Shown piece after piece: positions 32,644 through 33,564 of a stretch of DNA of 33,564 nt. The position numbers and the translations under genes are program-made. Every line of letters starts with the position of its first letter. Position 1 is the first letter of the stretch. The stretch spans positions 15,065-48,628 of the forward strand of contig DKQD01000205.1 of NCBI GenBank assembly GCA_002474345.1, read 5' to 3'. The notes under the pieces are model-generated. The model worked only from the letters and a program-made list of their open reading frames with translations, searched no databases and was not told the origin of the DNA. The stretch is from Bacteriovoracaceae bacterium UBA7317 (GTDB taxonomy: Bacteria; Bdellovibrionota; Bacteriovoracia; Bacteriovoracales; Bacteriovoracaceae).

Positions 32644-33534
32644 ATGGACAACAATAATATTGACTTAAATTTATTGGTTATATTTAGTAAAGTATTGGAA
32701 TTAGGTAATTTTACCAAAGCTGCCCAAGCTTTAAGACGACCTAAATCAAGGATTAGCAGGGCAATTTCTAAACTAGAACATGAAGTTGGTGCGCAACTTA
32801 TCAGAAGGACAACTCGAAAGATTTCTCCAACAAGCCAAGGGCTTGAGTTTTTTAAAGCAATAGGTCCTCTCATAAATGGCATTCAAAGTGAAATGACTGC
32901 TTTAAGAAATTCACAAGATGAAATGGTTGGAACCCTTAGGGTGACAGCGCCACAGGATTTAGGTCAAAACATTGTCACAAAAATCATATCAAAATTTATC
33001 AAGATATATCCAAGAGTAGAGGTAGAAACAATCATTACGAACGATTTTTTAGACCTAACTAAGGAAAATATCGATCTATGTTTTCGAGCCGGAAAGCTCC
33101 ATGATTCCAGCTTAATTCAAAAACTTTTCATGAATACAGACTTCACCATTGTTGCCTCTAAAAGCTATATTGATAAATTTGGTACCCCAAAAAAACTGGA
33201 GGATTTGAATAAGCACCGTTTTTTATCATTTAAAGGAAAAGAAAAAAGTTGGCTGAAAGAAGTTAAAGGTATCAAACCCATTGTCAAATCAGATTCGTTT
33301 CCGATGATCTTAAGTATGGTTTTAAATGATGATGGTATAGGAATTTTACCCACGTTGATATCCCATAAATACATTAAATCAGGAGAAATTCTACAGCTAT
33401 TCAGAGATTGGAAATCTCCAACTGAAAAAATTCATTTCGTTTATCAAAAAGGCAATGTTTCATCTAAAATCCTTAAAGCCTTTATCAATACCGCCTCTGA
33501 GTTTTCTGCCAATTTTAAAAAAGAATCAAATTAG
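32644..33534 (+). CDS. LysR-family transcriptional regulator
   Basis: 296 residues from the ATG at 32644, the position expected by homology ([19 protein letters not shown]); an upstream TTG at 32563 would add 27 unlikely residues. Residues 6-64 are the LysR winged helix ([27 protein letters not shown]), and about 90-290 form the periplasmic-binding-like effector domain. No clear Shine-Dalgarno precedes the start. It is divergent from yceI-pirin-FMN reductase with a 120-base spacer, the usual arrangement of a LysR regulator and its target operon. The inducer is unknown; quinones or electrophiles fit the genes controlled. Confidence 0.95.
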   Translation: MDNNNIDLNLLVIFSKVLELGNFTKAAQALRRPKSRISRAISKLEHEVGAQLIRRTTRKISPTSQGLEFFKAIGPLINGIQSEMTALRNSQDEMVGTLRVTAPQDLGQNIVTKIISKFIKIYPRVEVETIITNDFLDLTKENIDLCFRAGKLHDSSLIQKLFMNTDFTIVASKSYIDKFGTPKKLEDLNKHRFLSFKGKEKSWLKEVKGIKPIVKSDSFPMILSMVLNDDGIGILPTLISHKYIKSGEILQLFRDWKSPTEKIHFVYQKGNVSSKILKAFINTASEFSANFKKESN

Positions 33535-33564
33535 TTTTTTTTATTCAAACAAGTTACTTATTCA

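Noticed and set aside
1..33564. CRISPR arrays, tRNA, rRNA or insertion-sequence ends
   Set aside because: No regularly spaced repeats, cloverleaf-like segments, transposase motifs or terminal inverted repeats were seen.

Overview
The window is AT-rich (low GC by eye), densely coded bacterial chromosome with no tRNA, rRNA, insertion sequence or CRISPR array that I can see. Several features fit the Bdellovibrionota (Bacteriovorax/Halobacteriovorax-type predatory or related delta-like bacteria): many degenerate PilZ and receiver domains, secreted proteins of no recognisable family, a small histone-fold protein with a lysine-rich tail, a kbl-tdh threonine-degradation pair and a large share of envelope genes. 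This placement is inference from gene content, not from a marker gene.

Layout. 1-5.6 kb: two divergent outer-membrane beta-barrel proteins, a lipoprotein-like trypsin-family protease with three C-terminal repeats resembling prokaryotic YEATS domains, a Cys-rich lipoprotein-like protein and two small unknown genes. 5.8-12.2 kb: a signalling block with a YcgR/PilZ-like protein carrying a large acidic insertion, a protein with tandem pseudo-receiver and PilZ-like units, an AgmX/TonB-C-like secreted protein, a REC-PilZ protein, two small unknown genes and a REC-histidine kinase. 12.3-14.9 kb: kbl, tdh and a short HPF/RaiA-like gene, probably one operon. 15.0-15.3 kb: a bacterial histone with its own promoter and terminator. 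15.4-18.9 kb: a MerR/B12-domain (CarH/LitR-like) regulator whose cobalamin-binding residues are replaced, coupled to a gamma-glutamylcyclotransferase-like gene and divergent from a YfcH-type SDR, a complete short LOV blue-light photoreceptor and a small membrane protein. 19.1 kb: a cold-shock protein. 19.3-23.1 kb: a minus-strand operon of MltB-type lytic transglycosylase, PBP4-type DD-peptidase and KamA-like radical SAM enzyme. 23.2-28.9 kb: a LysE-type exporter, an 803-residue GAF-like protein, a secreted unknown and a membrane class III nucleotidyl cyclase; two of these genes have sigma-28 (FliA)-like promoters. 29.0-33.5 kb: a redox cluster of EthA-like Baeyer-Villiger monooxygenase, NADPH:FMN reductase, pirin and YceI, divergent from a LysR regulator.

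The parts most worth attention are the protease with YEATS-like repeats, the tailed histone, the CarH-like regulator that appears to have lost its B12/light-sensing residues while sitting beside an intact LOV protein, and the run of unusual PilZ/receiver proteins. All calls come from reading translated sequence by eye; no database search was possible.
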